Assembly: GCF_003024385.1 (NCBI RefSeq) | Contig: NZ_PVZN01000004.1 | Location: forward strand, 248,001 to 312,000 | DNA: 64,000 nucleotides | From: Pseudomonas sp. BBP2017 | Lineage (GTDB): Bacteria; Pseudomonadota; Gammaproteobacteria; Pseudomonadales; Pseudomonadaceae | Reading direction: 5' to 3' | Shown here: one piece after another, positions 35,381-44,893 of the stretch | Position numbering within the stretch: position 1 is the first letter of the stretch | Layout of the letters: each line of letters opens with the position of its first letter | The notes under the pieces: model-generated | Databases searched by the model: none | What the model saw: only the letters and a program-made list of their open reading frames with translations | Told to the model about the DNA's origin: nothing | Program-made: the position numbers and the translations under genes

Positions 35381-36724
35381 TCAGCGCGAGAGCGCGAGGG
35401 CCTTCTTCTCTTGGGTCGATTGCGCCCGAGACTGGTTGATCAGGGTGACCGCCAGAGCACCGATCAGGCCTGCCAGGCTGATGGCCATGAAGTTTTGCTG
35501 CAGCGGAAGGCTCAACGAGACCAGCCAGCCAATCAGTACCGGGGCGACAATGGCGCCGATGCGACCAACGCCGGAGGCAAAGCCGACACCGGTGGACCGT
35601 ATCTCGGACGGATAGAAGTCACCGGCATAGGCGTAAGCCAGCAACTGCGTGCCCAGCGTAGAAGCGCCCACCAGGAACACCACTGCGAACAGCGCCGTGG
35701 TGTCGCGGGTGTACCCCAGGAGGGTGAGGGCGATGGCACCGGTGATGTAGAAACACACCAGTACATGCTTGATGCTCAGTTTGTCGCTCAGCCAGCCGCC
35801 GACCATGGCCCCGGCAATCGAGCCGAGATTGAAAACGATGACGAAATTAAGCGCCGAACCGAGGCTGAAACCCGCCATTGCCATGAGCTTGGTGAGCCAG
35901 GAATTAAGGGCATAGACCATGAACAGACCGGTCATGAACGCGGCCCAGATCATCACCGTACTGAACCCGCGCCCTTGCTTGAACAGGTCGCGAACCGGGG
36001 TTTCCTGGGTTTTCTGCACGGATTCATTGCCGGTAACCACAATCGTGTCGGCAACGGCACGACCTGGCTCGATTTTGCGCACGATTTCGCGCAGTTCTTC
36101 CTGGCGCCCGGTCCTGAGCAAATAGCCAATGGATTGCGGCATGCTTTTGAGAATGAAGGGAATCAGCAGCACTGGCAGCCCGGCGACATAGAACACCCAC
36201 TGCCAGCCGTAGCTCTCGATCAATTGCTTGGCAGTCAATGCCACCAGGATGCCGCCCACCGAGTAGCCGGCAAACACCAGGGTGATCAGGCGGGTGCGCA
36301 ACTTGAGTGGCGAGTACTCGCCCATTTGCGCGGTGCATACCGGCAGTACGCCGCCGATGCCGAGGCCGGCAATGAAACGGGCAATACTGAAACTCACCGG
36401 GTTGTCGGTCAGGCCAGCCACTGCCGTGAAAATGCTGAACAGCGCCACGCAGATGGCGATCATCCGCGGACGACCGATACGGTCAGCCAGCGTTCCAAGG
36501 AAGATCGCGCCCAGCATCGTACCCAGCAGTGCGGAGCCGGCCATGATGCCGGCGCTGGTAGGGTCGACGTTCATATCCTGCATGATCGCTGGCAGTGCCG
36601 CCCCCACCACAGCCAGGTCATAGCCGTCGATGATCAGGATGAGCATGCACCAGAAGAGGATGCGTCCATGGAAACGATTGAATTTCGAATCCCCCGCCAA
36701 CGCATAAATGTTCACCGATTGCAT
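35381..36724 (-). CDS. MFS aromatic acid:H+ symporter (AAHS family)
   Basis: A 447-residue twelve-helix transporter. DGYDLAVVGAALPAIM in helix 1 is the AAHS DGxD signature and GTLADRIGRPRM is the loop motif. Family members import benzoates, hydroxybenzoates and similar acids. The ATG at 36724 has GAAGGAG 7 bases upstream. With the OprD porin and nitroreductase it forms a likely aromatic-acid uptake group. Confidence 0.92.
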   Translation of the reverse strand: MQSVNIYALAGDSKFNRFHGRILFWCMLILIIDGYDLAVVGAALPAIMQDMNVDPTSAGIMAGSALLGTMLGAIFLGTLADRIGRPRMIAICVALFSIFTAVAGLTDNPVSFSIARFIAGLGIGGVLPVCTAQMGEYSPLKLRTRLITLVFAGYSVGGILVALTAKQLIESYGWQWVFYVAGLPVLLIPFILKSMPQSIGYLLRTGRQEELREIVRKIEPGRAVADTIVVTGNESVQKTQETPVRDLFKQGRGFSTVMIWAAFMTGLFMVYALNSWLTKLMAMAGFSLGSALNFVIVFNLGSIAGAMVGGWLSDKLSIKHVLVCFYITGAIALTLLGYTRDTTALFAVVFLVGASTLGTQLLAYAYAGDFYPSEIRSTGVGFASGVGRIGAIVAPVLIGWLVSLSLPLQQNFMAISLAGLIGALAVTLINQSRAQSTQEKKALALSR

Positions 36725-36954
36725 AGCGTGTCTCCTTCGCTGTTTTTTTTTGTTTGTGAAGTGCACAGTCGTATGTCAGCAAACTGGCCAGGGCGGGTGA
36801 GGGCCACAGCGCAGCCTGCAGCGAATCCTAGGACCGATTGCCGGTGCGGCACATGCCCAAAGGCGTCGATGTGTTTGACCGATCTGGGCACATTGACGCG
36901 GGCAGGGGGCAAGCAAAGGCGTAGAGGGGGCAGGGGACCAGCCTGCCGATTGAG

Positions 36955-37995
36955 TCAGAGCCGGGACTGACGGTACGCCCCCTGTTCATCGCTACTCGAA
37001 CGGCGGTAGGCGCCGGGGCTTACGCCGGTCCATTTCTTGAAAGCCCGGTGAAACGCACTGGTTTCCTGAAAGCCTGCCTGGGCGGCAATTTCACAAACGG
37101 TCAGATTCGACTGCCCGAGAAAATTGATGGCCATGTCGCGCCTGAGGTTGTCCTTGAGCCCCTGGTAACTGACCCCCTCAGCCTGCAAGCGCCGCTGCAG
37201 GGTAGAGCTGGACATGCGCAAATGATTGGCCACTTCATCCAGTGCTGGCCAGTTTTCCGGAGTATGGTTGCGTAGCCGCTGCCTGATCTGGGCACTTAAA
37301 CTGGCGTCGTTGCGGTATTTGACCAACAGACTTGCCGGCGATTCTTTAAGGAAGGTGGCGAGGCTCTCAGGCGTCTGGGCTACCTTCAGGTTTAGAAAAC
37401 ACGCGTCAAAGCAGGCTCTGGTCACCGGGGCCGCAAACTCGATGTGCTCACAGAAACGCATGCGGTAGTCGCTGTCGTCATCCGGGCGCGGCGAGCGGAA
37501 GCTCAGCGCCTGCAACGGAATTCTGCGGTTGCCGAGCCAGCACAGCAGCCCGTGTACCAGAATCAGCCAGGTGCCATAGCTGAACAGCCTGCGCTCCACG
37601 CCATGGTCTTGGATGATGATCGACGCCGAGTCGCCGTCCAGGTGCAGTTCACCGTACAGGTCATCGAGCCCCAGGCGCAGGAAGGCCAGAATCCGCCGTA
37701 AGGCCTGCTCCAGCGAATCACAACCTATGGTTGCGTGGCACATGAGCCGAAAGCTGCCGCGGCGCAGCGGGTGGCTGTCGATTGCGAAAAACTCATCGTC
37801 GAGCATGTGCGACAGGGCTACCCACAGCCGTGAGAACGAAGAGGCACACACTCGAGCATTAGCAGAGCAGAGCAGTTGTGGGTCGATATGCGCCTGCTGC
37901 AGGGGAAGGGATATGTCCAGGCCACGCTGGGTTGCGCCATAAAGGGCTTCACGCACCAGGCTGATGGAGGTGGTTCCTTTATAGGCAGCAAGCAT
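36955..37995 (-). CDS. AraC-family regulator (Arabinose_bd type)
   Basis: A 346-residue regulator with the same domain order as the one at 20.0 kb. The HTH region contains ALDEVANHLRMSSSTLQRRL and TVCEIAAQAGFQETSAFHRA followed by FKKWTGVSPGAYR. It probably controls the adjacent MFS, nitroreductase and porin genes, which run in the same direction starting 230 bases downstream. No copy of the TCATCAAATG operator is seen near it. Confidence 0.92.
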   Translation of the reverse strand: MLAAYKGTTSISLVREALYGATQRGLDISLPLQQAHIDPQLLCSANARVCASSFSRLWVALSHMLDDEFFAIDSHPLRRGSFRLMCHATIGCDSLEQALRRILAFLRLGLDDLYGELHLDGDSASIIIQDHGVERRLFSYGTWLILVHGLLCWLGNRRIPLQALSFRSPRPDDDSDYRMRFCEHIEFAAPVTRACFDACFLNLKVAQTPESLATFLKESPASLLVKYRNDASLSAQIRQRLRNHTPENWPALDEVANHLRMSSSTLQRRLQAEGVSYQGLKDNLRRDMAINFLGQSNLTVCEIAAQAGFQETSAFHRAFKKWTGVSPGAYRRSSSDEQGAYRQSRL

Positions 37996-38089
37996 CTGTT
38001 CATCTCCATCCGGTGGTAGAACCCGGGAGGAAACTTAACAGATGGTCATACGGTGTGGAGTGCGCATTTTTGCATATGCCAACGGCATT

Positions 38090-39220
38090 TTAGGGGCAGG
38101 GTTCGGCGCCATTGTTTGCCCCGGAGGGCAGCTCGGGCACTCCGGGCGAGGCGGGCAACAGCTGGCTGGCCCGGCTGCCCAGCAGCGAGCCGGCCTGAAA
38201 GTAACTCATTACCGTGCTGACGCTGCGGTGTTCGGTCATGGCCATGACTTCGCCGAGCGGCACACCCTGGCGACCGGCTTCGGTGACGAAGCCCGAGCGC
38301 AGGCTGTGCGCGGCCCAATCCCCCTCAAGCCCTGCCAGTTGAGCACGACGTTTGACGATGCGCGCGACTTGGTCGCCGGACAGCCCGGTACTGCCGACCC
38401 GCCCGCCCTTGTACAAGCGACGGAACAACGGACCGTGGTTGGCCGGCGCCACTGCCAGCCAGGCATTCAGGGCCTGCGCCGCTGGCCCCTGCAGCGGTTT
38501 CTCCCGGCGCACGCCGTCGGTGTCGGTCTTGGTTGCGCCGAGCGCGTACAACCAGGTGTCGGCATCCAGGCGGCGCAGGTCCTCGACCTGCAGACCGGTC
38601 ACTTCCGAGCGGCGCCGGCCGCCGCCGCTCCAGGCCAGCAGCAGCAGGGCGCGGTCGCGCACCCCGCGGACCCCATCACTGCAGGTGGCGAGCATCGCCT
38701 GCAACGGCTCCAGCACCACCGCCGTTTTTTTCCGGATTGATACGCCCTGACGGGCCTGGGCCTTGCGCGCCTCGCGCAGCAGGGTTTTCACCGCTGGTTG
38801 TTCGACTGGATTGTCCCACTGCTTCAGCCGGTGCCATTTGGCCAGGACGGCCAGGCGGTGACTGACCGTATTGAAGGCCAATGGCCCGAGCTTGCCCTTG
38901 GCCCCAGTGGCGACCAGTGCGGCGTCCACGCTGGCCGGCAGTAGGTGGCTCCAGCCGCCGGTGTCATCCGGGCGCGCCAGGTGATCAACGATGAACTGCA
39001 CAGCGACCTCGGGTGGCAGAGCGCCGTCACCGAGTGCGCGGTGGTAGCGCAGTTGTAGCCAGGCGGCCCAGTAGGCAAGGGCGCTGCGGTAGCTGCGCAC
39101 GGTGTTGGCGGCGGTACCGGCGGCGACGAACGCTTCGGCGGCGGCGCGGGTGCTTTCCGCTAGCTCATGCACTGTCAGCGGGGCAACCAGCGGCAGATGT
39201 ACTGGATCTGTATTATTCAT
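38090..39220 (-). CDS. Tyrosine site-specific recombinase/integrase
   Basis: A 376-residue tyrosine recombinase. GGGRRRSEVTGL carries the first catalytic Arg, HSLRSGF the HxxR pair, TEHRSV the second His and VMSYF the nucleophile Tyr near residue 340. An N-terminal SAM-like DNA-binding domain begins about residue 20. I chose the ATG at 39220 (MNNTD); an ATG at 39229 is also possible. It is divergent from a KfrA-like gene, with two palindromes between. No attachment-site repeats or tRNA gene are evident, so mobility is unproven. Confidence 0.93.
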   Translation of the reverse strand: MNNTDPVHLPLVAPLTVHELAESTRAAAEAFVAAGTAANTVRSYRSALAYWAAWLQLRYHRALGDGALPPEVAVQFIVDHLARPDDTGGWSHLLPASVDAALVATGAKGKLGPLAFNTVSHRLAVLAKWHRLKQWDNPVEQPAVKTLLREARKAQARQGVSIRKKTAVVLEPLQAMLATCSDGVRGVRDRALLLLAWSGGGRRRSEVTGLQVEDLRRLDADTWLYALGATKTDTDGVRREKPLQGPAAQALNAWLAVAPANHGPLFRRLYKGGRVGSTGLSGDQVARIVKRRAQLAGLEGDWAAHSLRSGFVTEAGRQGVPLGEVMAMTEHRSVSTVMSYFQAGSLLGSRASQLLPASPGVPELPSGANNGAEPCP

Positions 39221-39233
39221 TACGTTCAACGTA
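39221..39233. promoter_or_regulatory. 13-bp palindrome at the integrase start
   Basis: TACGTTCAACGTA is a perfect palindrome around a central C, overlapping the start region of the recombinase gene. It is a likely operator or recombination-related site. Confidence 0.5.
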
Positions 39234-39255
39234 TTATAAGCGTGGTTTTTACATT

Positions 39256-39290
39256 ATTAGGTCGGATAAGATTTAATTATCAGACCTAAT
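39256..39290. promoter_or_regulatory. 14-bp inverted repeat upstream of kfrA-like gene
   Basis: ATTAGGTCGGATAA (39256-39269) and TTATCAGACCTAAT (39277-39290) pair with one mismatch across 7 bases. It ends 17 bases before the KfrA-like start. Plasmid KfrA proteins repress their own promoter through an inverted repeat, so this is a likely autoregulatory operator. Confidence 0.62.
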
Positions 39291-39307
39291 ATAGCGGAGG
39301 GCAGGGC

Positions 39308-40321
39308 ATGGCGGTAGGCGTACCGGAAAATGACGTGTTTGCCGCAGCGGACGCGGTGCTGGCCCGCGGCGAGCGGCCGACGGTGGAACGGGTGCGCCTG
39401 GAGTTGGGGCGCGGCAGCCCGGCGCGGGTCGGCGCCTTGCTCGATCAATGGTGGGAACAGCTGGCCGGGCGCCTGCGCGGTGAGACCCGGCTGCCCGGGC
39501 TGCCGGCGGAGGTGGCGCAAGCCTTCGTCGCCATTTGGCAACAGGCATCCACGTTGGCTCAGGCCGTGGTCGAACAATCACTGGCCGGCCAGCGTCAGGT
39601 GCTGGCCGATGAGCGCGAGCAGTTGGCCGCACTGGAAGCCAGGGCCCGACTGGAAGCAGCACAAGCCCGCCAGCAAACGGTCGAAGCGCAGGCGGCGCGC
39701 CAAGTCGCCGAGACCCGGCTGGCCGACCTGGAACTACTGCTGGCCCAGCGTCTGGTGCAGATCGATGACCTGCGTCAGCAACGTGAAGAGCTGTTGGGGC
39801 AGCGCGACGAAGCGCGCGAGCTGTTGCGCGAGGCCCACCAGCAATTGCAGGTCAGCCGGCAGCAAGCCGACCAGGCGCGCGAAGAGCAGCAGCGCTACAC
39901 CCGCGACGTCGAAGACCGGTCGTATCGCGAGATTGATCGGGCCCGGGGGGAGAGCAAAGCCCTGGCCACCCAGTTGAAGGAGGCCAATGGCCGTCTGCAG
40001 GCCGTGCAGCAGTTGCTGCAGTCGGGCCAGACTGAGCTGGCCGAGGCGCGTGAGCAGCGCGCCACCGCCCAGGCCCAGGCCCAAGCCCTGGGTGACCAAC
40101 TGGTGCTAGCCCGTCAGGCGGGCGCCGAAGCAAGTGAACGCTGTCTGGGCCTGCAGCAACAATTACACTGTACGCAGGGCGAGCTGGCAGGTGTTCGCGA
40201 GCAAGCGGCGGCGGCACAGGCCCGAGCCCAGACCTTGAACGAACAGCTGATGGCCACCGTTAGCTCCACCACCGTTACAGTGCGTTCGCCGCGACCCGGC
40301 AAGACGCCGAAGCCTCGCTGA
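39308..40321 (+). CDS. KfrA-like DNA-binding protein with long coiled coil
   Basis: A 337-residue protein. The N-terminal domain (about 1-75, including GERPTVERVRLELGRGSPAR) is the KfrA_N DNA-binding type. It is followed by some 220 residues of Ala/Gln/Glu/Leu/Arg-rich coiled coil and a basic tail ending GKTPKPR. Plasmid KfrA is an autorepressor that also aids partition; chromosomal copies often sit beside tyrosine recombinases. GGAGGGCAGGG precedes the ATG. It is divergent from the recombinase, and the pair may be a small conserved accessory module. Confidence 0.88.
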   Translation: MAVGVPENDVFAAADAVLARGERPTVERVRLELGRGSPARVGALLDQWWEQLAGRLRGETRLPGLPAEVAQAFVAIWQQASTLAQAVVEQSLAGQRQVLADEREQLAALEARARLEAAQARQQTVEAQAARQVAETRLADLELLLAQRLVQIDDLRQQREELLGQRDEARELLREAHQQLQVSRQQADQAREEQQRYTRDVEDRSYREIDRARGESKALATQLKEANGRLQAVQQLLQSGQTELAEAREQRATAQAQAQALGDQLVLARQAGAEASERCLGLQQQLHCTQGELAGVREQAAAAQARAQTLNEQLMATVSSTTVTVRSPRPGKTPKPR

Positions 40322-40505
40322 AGCGATGGCAAGCCCCTGCGCCATACCGCAGCTTTCAATTGAGCCATGGTCACACTTGCGGAACGCGAAGTGACACTTG
40401 TTGTTTTCCGCTAGCGTGCGCCGGAAATCGGCGAGATGTTGATCGGCGTTAAATTGGAAGCACATACCATGCGACGGTATGCCTGCGGTGTCGGCAGTCG
40501 TGGTT

Positions 40506-40519
40506 TTGATAAAGATCAA
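40506..40519 (+). promoter_or_regulatory. Anr (FNR-type) box upstream of usp
   Basis: A perfect TTGATAAAGATCAA. TATTGA lies 24 bases after the box as a -10, giving a class II Anr promoter with a start near 40555, 24 bases before the universal stress protein ATG. Confidence 0.85.
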
Positions 40520-40578
40520 GTGCGCGGGCGAGCCGGGGAACAGTATTGAAGAGCCGATTTGCGCAACCGAGGTGTGCC

Positions 40579-41505
40579 ATGGCCAATACGCAAAGACTCT
40601 TGCTGGTTGCTTCCCCGCTGATGCGTCACGCACCAGCCTTTGATCGCGCCGCAGCACTGGCCAAGGCCAAAGGCATGGCATTGCACATCCTGGCGTTCGA
40701 TTATCTCGAAGGCCTGGCCTCGGCTGGCCTGGTCAATGAGCAAGCGCTGGCCGTGATGCGCGAGGGGTACGTAAAGCAGCATCGCCAGTGGCTGGAGACC
40801 CAGGCAGTGCCTATGCGGCGTACTGGTCTGACGGTGACCACGGAGGTGGTCTGGGTGCAGCACGCTCTGGACGAAATATTGATCCATTTACGTGAACAAC
40901 CGTTTGCCATGCTTATCAAGGCGCTTGAACACGAATCATGGTGGATGCGGGCGATGTTCACCCCGCTGGACGTGCAACTGCTGCGCGAGTGCCGGGTGCC
41001 GTTGCATTTCGTCCGAAAAGCCAACCATGCCCTGCCGCGTACAATACTGGCGGCGGTCGACCTGTCTGCACCTGAAGACCAATATGAAGGGTTCAACGAG
41101 CACATCATCAGTGAAGCCTTGAAGCTGGCCCTGCAATGCAATGGGCAGGTGGAGTTGTTATACGTTCATGACATTGGCGCCATGTACCAGGATGCGGACG
41201 GCTATGGGGAGCGCTCTTTCTTTTACGACTCAAGCTTGACCCGAACCCTGCACGAAGCTCAGAGAAAGGCGTTTCAGGACCTGGCCGAGCGCAATGGTAT
41301 TGATGCCGAGCACTGCCACTTGCGCATGGGTGATCCAGCCAAGGTGCTGGCAGTGTTTGCTGAAAATCACGACATCGATGTGGTGGTCATGGGGCGTTAC
41401 CACCATCGAGGTATCGGTGGGTTCATCGGTAGTACAGCAGAGCGAGTCTTGTACAAGCTGCCCAGCAGCGCACTGGTTATCTCGCCTGAGCATTTCCAGG
41501 GTTGA
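40579..41505 (+). CDS. Tandem-domain universal stress protein (UspA family)
   Basis: A 308-residue protein made of two Usp domains. The first opens TQRLLLVASPLMRHAPAFDRA. The second opens PRTILAAVDLSAPEDQ and ends with the nucleotide loop VVMGRYHHRGIGGFIGSTAE. Only the second domain keeps a clear G-x2-G-x9-G-S/T ATP motif. A perfect Anr box lies upstream, so induction at low oxygen is expected. Paralogues at 50.7 and 53.5 kb share the opening pattern. Anaerobic Usp proteins in Pseudomonas support survival without respiration. Confidence 0.93.
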   Translation: MANTQRLLLVASPLMRHAPAFDRAAALAKAKGMALHILAFDYLEGLASAGLVNEQALAVMREGYVKQHRQWLETQAVPMRRTGLTVTTEVVWVQHALDEILIHLREQPFAMLIKALEHESWWMRAMFTPLDVQLLRECRVPLHFVRKANHALPRTILAAVDLSAPEDQYEGFNEHIISEALKLALQCNGQVELLYVHDIGAMYQDADGYGERSFFYDSSLTRTLHEAQRKAFQDLAERNGIDAEHCHLRMGDPAKVLAVFAENHDIDVVVMGRYHHRGIGGFIGSTAERVLYKLPSSALVISPEHFQG

Positions 41506-41599
41506 TGAGCAAGGCCCCTTGAGCGCGGCCTTCGTTCATTGAAGCGAAAGCGTCGGCCATAAAACGCCTGTCCCGCTCCGGCGTACAGGCGCCATTTTT

Positions 41600-41613
41600 C
41601 TGATCTGCATCAA
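41600..41613 (+). promoter_or_regulatory. Anr-like box (one mismatch)
   Basis: CTGATCTGCATCAA differs from TTGAT-N4-ATCAA at the first base. It lies 71 bases upstream of the truncated usp start. Confidence 0.55.
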
Positions 41614-41684
41614 GCAACGCTCGCCAGAGGCTTCGATGATCAATGGTAGATACCATCATCGCCGCGTCCGGCTGGAGGTTTGCA

Positions 41685-42038
41685 ATGGGCCAGTATCGAC
41701 AGCTACTTGTACTGCTTACCGAGGTAGACAGACATTCGGTCGCCTTGCGCAGGGCGCGGGCATTGGCGCAGGTCAGCGGCGCTGCGGTGCAGGCAATCCG
41801 TGAGCAGGTCCGCGCTTTGGATATTGATGTTGTAGTAATGGGGGTAGTACAGCCCAAGGGGCTGGACAAACTGCTTGGGGACGCCACTGAACGGATCGTC
41901 AGCAAGCTGCCCTGTAGCGTATTGGCCGTCCACCCCTGCCTGATCCAGACCAGGGCGCTACGTAGGACTCTTCAGGCATTTACCCATGCTAGAAGGGCTG
42001 TCGGTGGTCGCTTTGATATTCCTCAGGATGTCGTTTGA
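41685..42038 (+). pseudogene. Internally deleted universal stress protein
   Basis: 117 residues with an N-terminal Usp strand (MGQYRQLLVLLTEVDRHS) joined directly to the C-terminal half (EQVRALDIDVVVMGVVQPKG, then LGDATERIVSKLPCSVLAV). Compared with the paralogue at 50.2 kb about 70 residues are missing in the middle, including strand 2 and helix 2, although the frame is kept. A tail of about 35 residues after VHP has no counterpart. GGAGG precedes the ATG and an Anr-like box lies upstream, so it may still be expressed. A functional single domain is doubtful. Confidence 0.7.
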
Positions 42039-42055
42039 TGGCCGCAATGCCGTAG

Positions 42056-42069
42056 TTGATAAAGATCAA
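42056..42069 (+). promoter_or_regulatory. Anr box upstream of remnant genes and phosphoketolase
   Basis: A perfect TTGATAAAGATCAA, followed by TATTGA at the same 24-base distance as at 40506. The first start codon downstream is at 42145, and the phosphoketolase ATG is at 42463. Confidence 0.85.
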
Positions 42070-42144
42070 ACGCAGGAACGGGTCCAGCTGCAGTATTGAG
42101 ACGTCTCCTTGGGATGCAGCCATTACTGGGCCGAGGAGGTCAGC

Positions 42145-42291
42145 ATGTCCGAAGTAGCCCAAAAAGTACCCGTGAGGTCTGGTTCCAGCCCGCCTTTCAC
42201 TGCGCTACCCGGGCGGCTGTTTGTAGCGCGTCGTCTTGGCAGAGCATTGGGTCAACACTGTGTAAAGGATAAACAACATGTCCATTGGTAA
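42145..42291 (+). pseudogene. Short ORF remnant behind an Anr promoter
   Basis: 48 residues starting MSEVAQKVPVRSGSS with a strong GAGGAGG ribosome site. The position and opening resemble the N-terminus of small heat-shock proteins in similar stress clusters, but no alpha-crystallin domain follows. It overlaps the CBS remnant and looks like the front end of a deleted gene. The Hsp20 link is a guess. Confidence 0.4.
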
Positions 42292-42415
42292 ATATTGCAA
42301 CCGGGATGTGGTCACCGCGCCGCCCGGCATCTGCATCTATGCGGCTGCTCGCATGATGAGCATGACGTTCGCGCCCAGGACCTATAGGGCTGCGATGGTA
42401 AACGCCACAGGTTGA
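42278..42415 (+). pseudogene. Truncated CBS-domain protein
   Basis: 45 residues: MSIGKYCNRDVVTAPPG followed by IYAAARMM is the first strand-helix of a CBS domain, after which similarity stops. Intact CBS proteins are about 140 residues and sense adenine nucleotides. The gene ends in a TGA just before the phosphoketolase. Confidence 0.65.
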
Positions 42416-42462
42416 TTGTCCTTTCGGTACTTTGGCAGCACACCGGGCGCAAGAGGTTGATC

Positions 42463-44862
42463 ATGAACGGTTTTCTGAGCACTGAAGAGCTGGAATCGCT
42501 GGACGCCTACTGGCGTGCCGCAAACTACCTTACGGTCGGGCAAATCTACCTCAAGGACAATCCTTTGTTGAAAGCCCCGCTAAACCTGGGGCACATAAAA
42601 CCCAGGTTACTGGGGCACTGGGGCACATCGCCCGGGCTGAACCTGATCTACACACATTTGAATCGCCTGATCAGGCAACATGACTTGAACATCATGTTTA
42701 TCGCAGGCCCGGGCCATGGTGGCCCGGCTATCGTGGCCCAGACTTACCTGGAAGGTACCTATACAGAGCTGTACCCGGCAGTGGAACGCAACACCCTGGG
42801 TTTGAATCGGTTGTTCCGGCAGTTTTCCTGGCCGTACGGGATCGGCAGCCATGTTTCTGCGCAGATACCCGGGTCCATACACGAAGGTGGCGAGCTGGGC
42901 TACTCGCTGGCCCATGCTTATGGTGCCGCATTCGACAATCCTGACCTGATCGTGGCCTGTGTTATTGGCGATGGCGAAGCCGAAACGGGCGCACTGGCGG
43001 CCAGTTGGCATTCCAACAAGTTTCTCAATGCGGCCAGGGATGGCGCGGTTCTGCCTGTGCTGCACCTCAATGGCTACAAGATCGCCAACCCGACGGTGCT
43101 GTCCAGAATCAGCGAAGACGAGCTATCCAGCCTCTTGTATGGCTATGGTTACGATCCCTATTTTGTCGAGGGCGATGAGCCCTTGGAGGTCCACCGAGCC
43201 TTGGCCAGGACATTGGATACGATACTTGAGAGGATCCGGGAGATTCAGCGCAAGGCGCGGCAAGCCGGTACAGGGCAACAAGTGGAGCGACCTGCCTGGC
43301 CAATGCTGGTACTGCGTACGCCAAAGGGCTGGACAGGGCCAAAATTCGTCGATGGCCACCACGTGGAAGGCACCTGGCGTGCACATCAACTACCGCTCGC
43401 CGAACTCGACAAGCCACAACACCTTTTACAGCTTCAGGACTGGTTGGAGAGCTACCGCCCCGGCGAGCTATTCGACACTGATGGTGCACTGCTGCCTGAC
43501 ATCGCAGCGCTTGCCCCCACTGGGCGTCGACGCATGAGCGCCAACCCTCACGCGAACGGTGGCGTAGTGCTGCGTGCATTGGACATGCCGTGCTTCACCG
43601 ACTACGCGGTGCGTCTCGATGCGCCGGGGCGCCTACGTGCCGAGGCTACGCGCGTGCTCGGCACGTACTTGCGCGATGTGATGAAAAACAACCTGCTATC
43701 ACATAATTTTCGCCTGTTCGGCCCGGACGAAACGGCATCCAATCGCCTGGATGCAGTCTATGAAGTAACGGCCAAGGTCTGGATAGACCCGCTGTCCCCG
43801 GACGACAGTCATTTGGCCGCCGACGGCCGGGTCATGGAGATATTGAGCGAACAGGTCTGTGAAGGCTGGTTCGAAGGCTACGTCTTGACCGGAAGGCATG
43901 GCTTACTGTCCTGCTATGAAGCCTTCATGCACATCGTCGACTCGATGATCATTCAACATGCCAAGTGGCTAAAAATTGCCGCCGAAGTGCCATGGCGCAA
44001 ACCCGTTGCCTCGCTCAACTGTCTTTTGACGTCCCATGTCTGGCGTCAGGATCACAATGGTTTTTCGCACCAGGATCCTGGTTTTCTCGATCTGCTGGCC
44101 AACAAGAAAGCCGATGTAGCGAGGATCTATCTGCCACCGGACGCCAACTGCTTGCTCTCGGTGGTCGACCACTGTCTGCGCAGTCGTAACTACATCAACC
44201 TCATCGTGGCGGGCAAACAGCCGCAATGGCAATGGCTAGACATTGACGCGGCGGCCCGCCATTGCCAGCGCGGCATCGGCCGTTGGGCCTGGGCATGCCT
44301 GGACGATGACGACCCTGATGTGGTGATGGCCTGCGCGGGCGACGTGCCGACGCTGGAAACACTGGCCGCCGTGACTTTGTTGCGCGAGCAAGTCGCTGAC
44401 TTGCGTATCAGGGTGGTCAATGTTGTCGACCTCATGGTGCTGCAACCGTCCCAGCAACATCCTCATGGCTTGCCTGACAACGAATTCATTGAGCTGTTTA
44501 CCCGGGATAAACCGGTAATTTTTGCCTTTCACGGTTATCCGGCACTGATACACAGGCTGGTGTACAAGCGCCCCAATCATGAGAACTTTCATGTGCGCGG
44601 CTTTCGCGAAGAAGGGGCGACTACAACGCCGTTCGACATGGCGGTGATCAACAATCTGGATCGTTTTCAGCTGGCGCTGGATGTCTTCGAACGGGTGCCG
44701 CGTCTGCAGGATCGCGTCGAGCAGGCAAGGGCACGCTATTGGTCCACCTTGGAAAAGCACAAGCTCTACCTGATCGAGCATGGCGAAGACATGCCTGAAG
44801 TGACGAACTGGCAGTGGACGCCTGCGATCACTAATACGCCAGTGCAAAGCGCCGGGAAGTAG
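42463..44862 (+). CDS. xfp: Xylulose-5-phosphate/fructose-6-phosphate phosphoketolase
   Basis: A 799-residue thiamine-diphosphate enzyme that splits xylulose-5-P or fructose-6-P with phosphate to acetyl-phosphate and a C3 or C4 sugar phosphate. Visible: [44 protein letters not shown] and the ThDP motif [10 protein letters not shown] (about 170-179), then the long conserved C-terminal region. Length matches the family. The ATG at 42463 has AAGAGG upstream. It lies behind an Anr promoter with two gene remnants between. It would supply acetyl-phosphate, hence ATP, when respiration is limited. Confidence 0.95.
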   Translation: MNGFLSTEELESLDAYWRAANYLTVGQIYLKDNPLLKAPLNLGHIKPRLLGHWGTSPGLNLIYTHLNRLIRQHDLNIMFIAGPGHGGPAIVAQTYLEGTYTELYPAVERNTLGLNRLFRQFSWPYGIGSHVSAQIPGSIHEGGELGYSLAHAYGAAFDNPDLIVACVIGDGEAETGALAASWHSNKFLNAARDGAVLPVLHLNGYKIANPTVLSRISEDELSSLLYGYGYDPYFVEGDEPLEVHRALARTLDTILERIREIQRKARQAGTGQQVERPAWPMLVLRTPKGWTGPKFVDGHHVEGTWRAHQLPLAELDKPQHLLQLQDWLESYRPGELFDTDGALLPDIAALAPTGRRRMSANPHANGGVVLRALDMPCFTDYAVRLDAPGRLRAEATRVLGTYLRDVMKNNLLSHNFRLFGPDETASNRLDAVYEVTAKVWIDPLSPDDSHLAADGRVMEILSEQVCEGWFEGYVLTGRHGLLSCYEAFMHIVDSMIIQHAKWLKIAAEVPWRKPVASLNCLLTSHVWRQDHNGFSHQDPGFLDLLANKKADVARIYLPPDANCLLSVVDHCLRSRNYINLIVAGKQPQWQWLDIDAAARHCQRGIGRWAWACLDDDDPDVVMACAGDVPTLETLAAVTLLREQVADLRIRVVNVVDLMVLQPSQQHPHGLPDNEFIELFTRDKPVIFAFHGYPALIHRLVYKRPNHENFHVRGFREEGATTTPFDMAVINNLDRFQLALDVFERVPRLQDRVEQARARYWSTLEKHKLYLIEHGEDMPEVTNWQWTPAITNTPVQSAGK

Positions 44863-44893
44863 GCAGGGTGGGAGTGAGCGTTCGAGCGACAAC

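Noticed and set aside
35171..36970. A 599-codon plus-strand frame opposite the MFS transporter.
   Set aside because: It mirrors the MFS codons, is extremely rich in charged residues and Gln, and carries no domain.
38090..40321. Possible complete integrative element or plasmid origin because of integrase plus KfrA.
   Set aside because: No replication initiator, partition genes, attachment-site repeats or tRNA gene can be seen in or near this pair.
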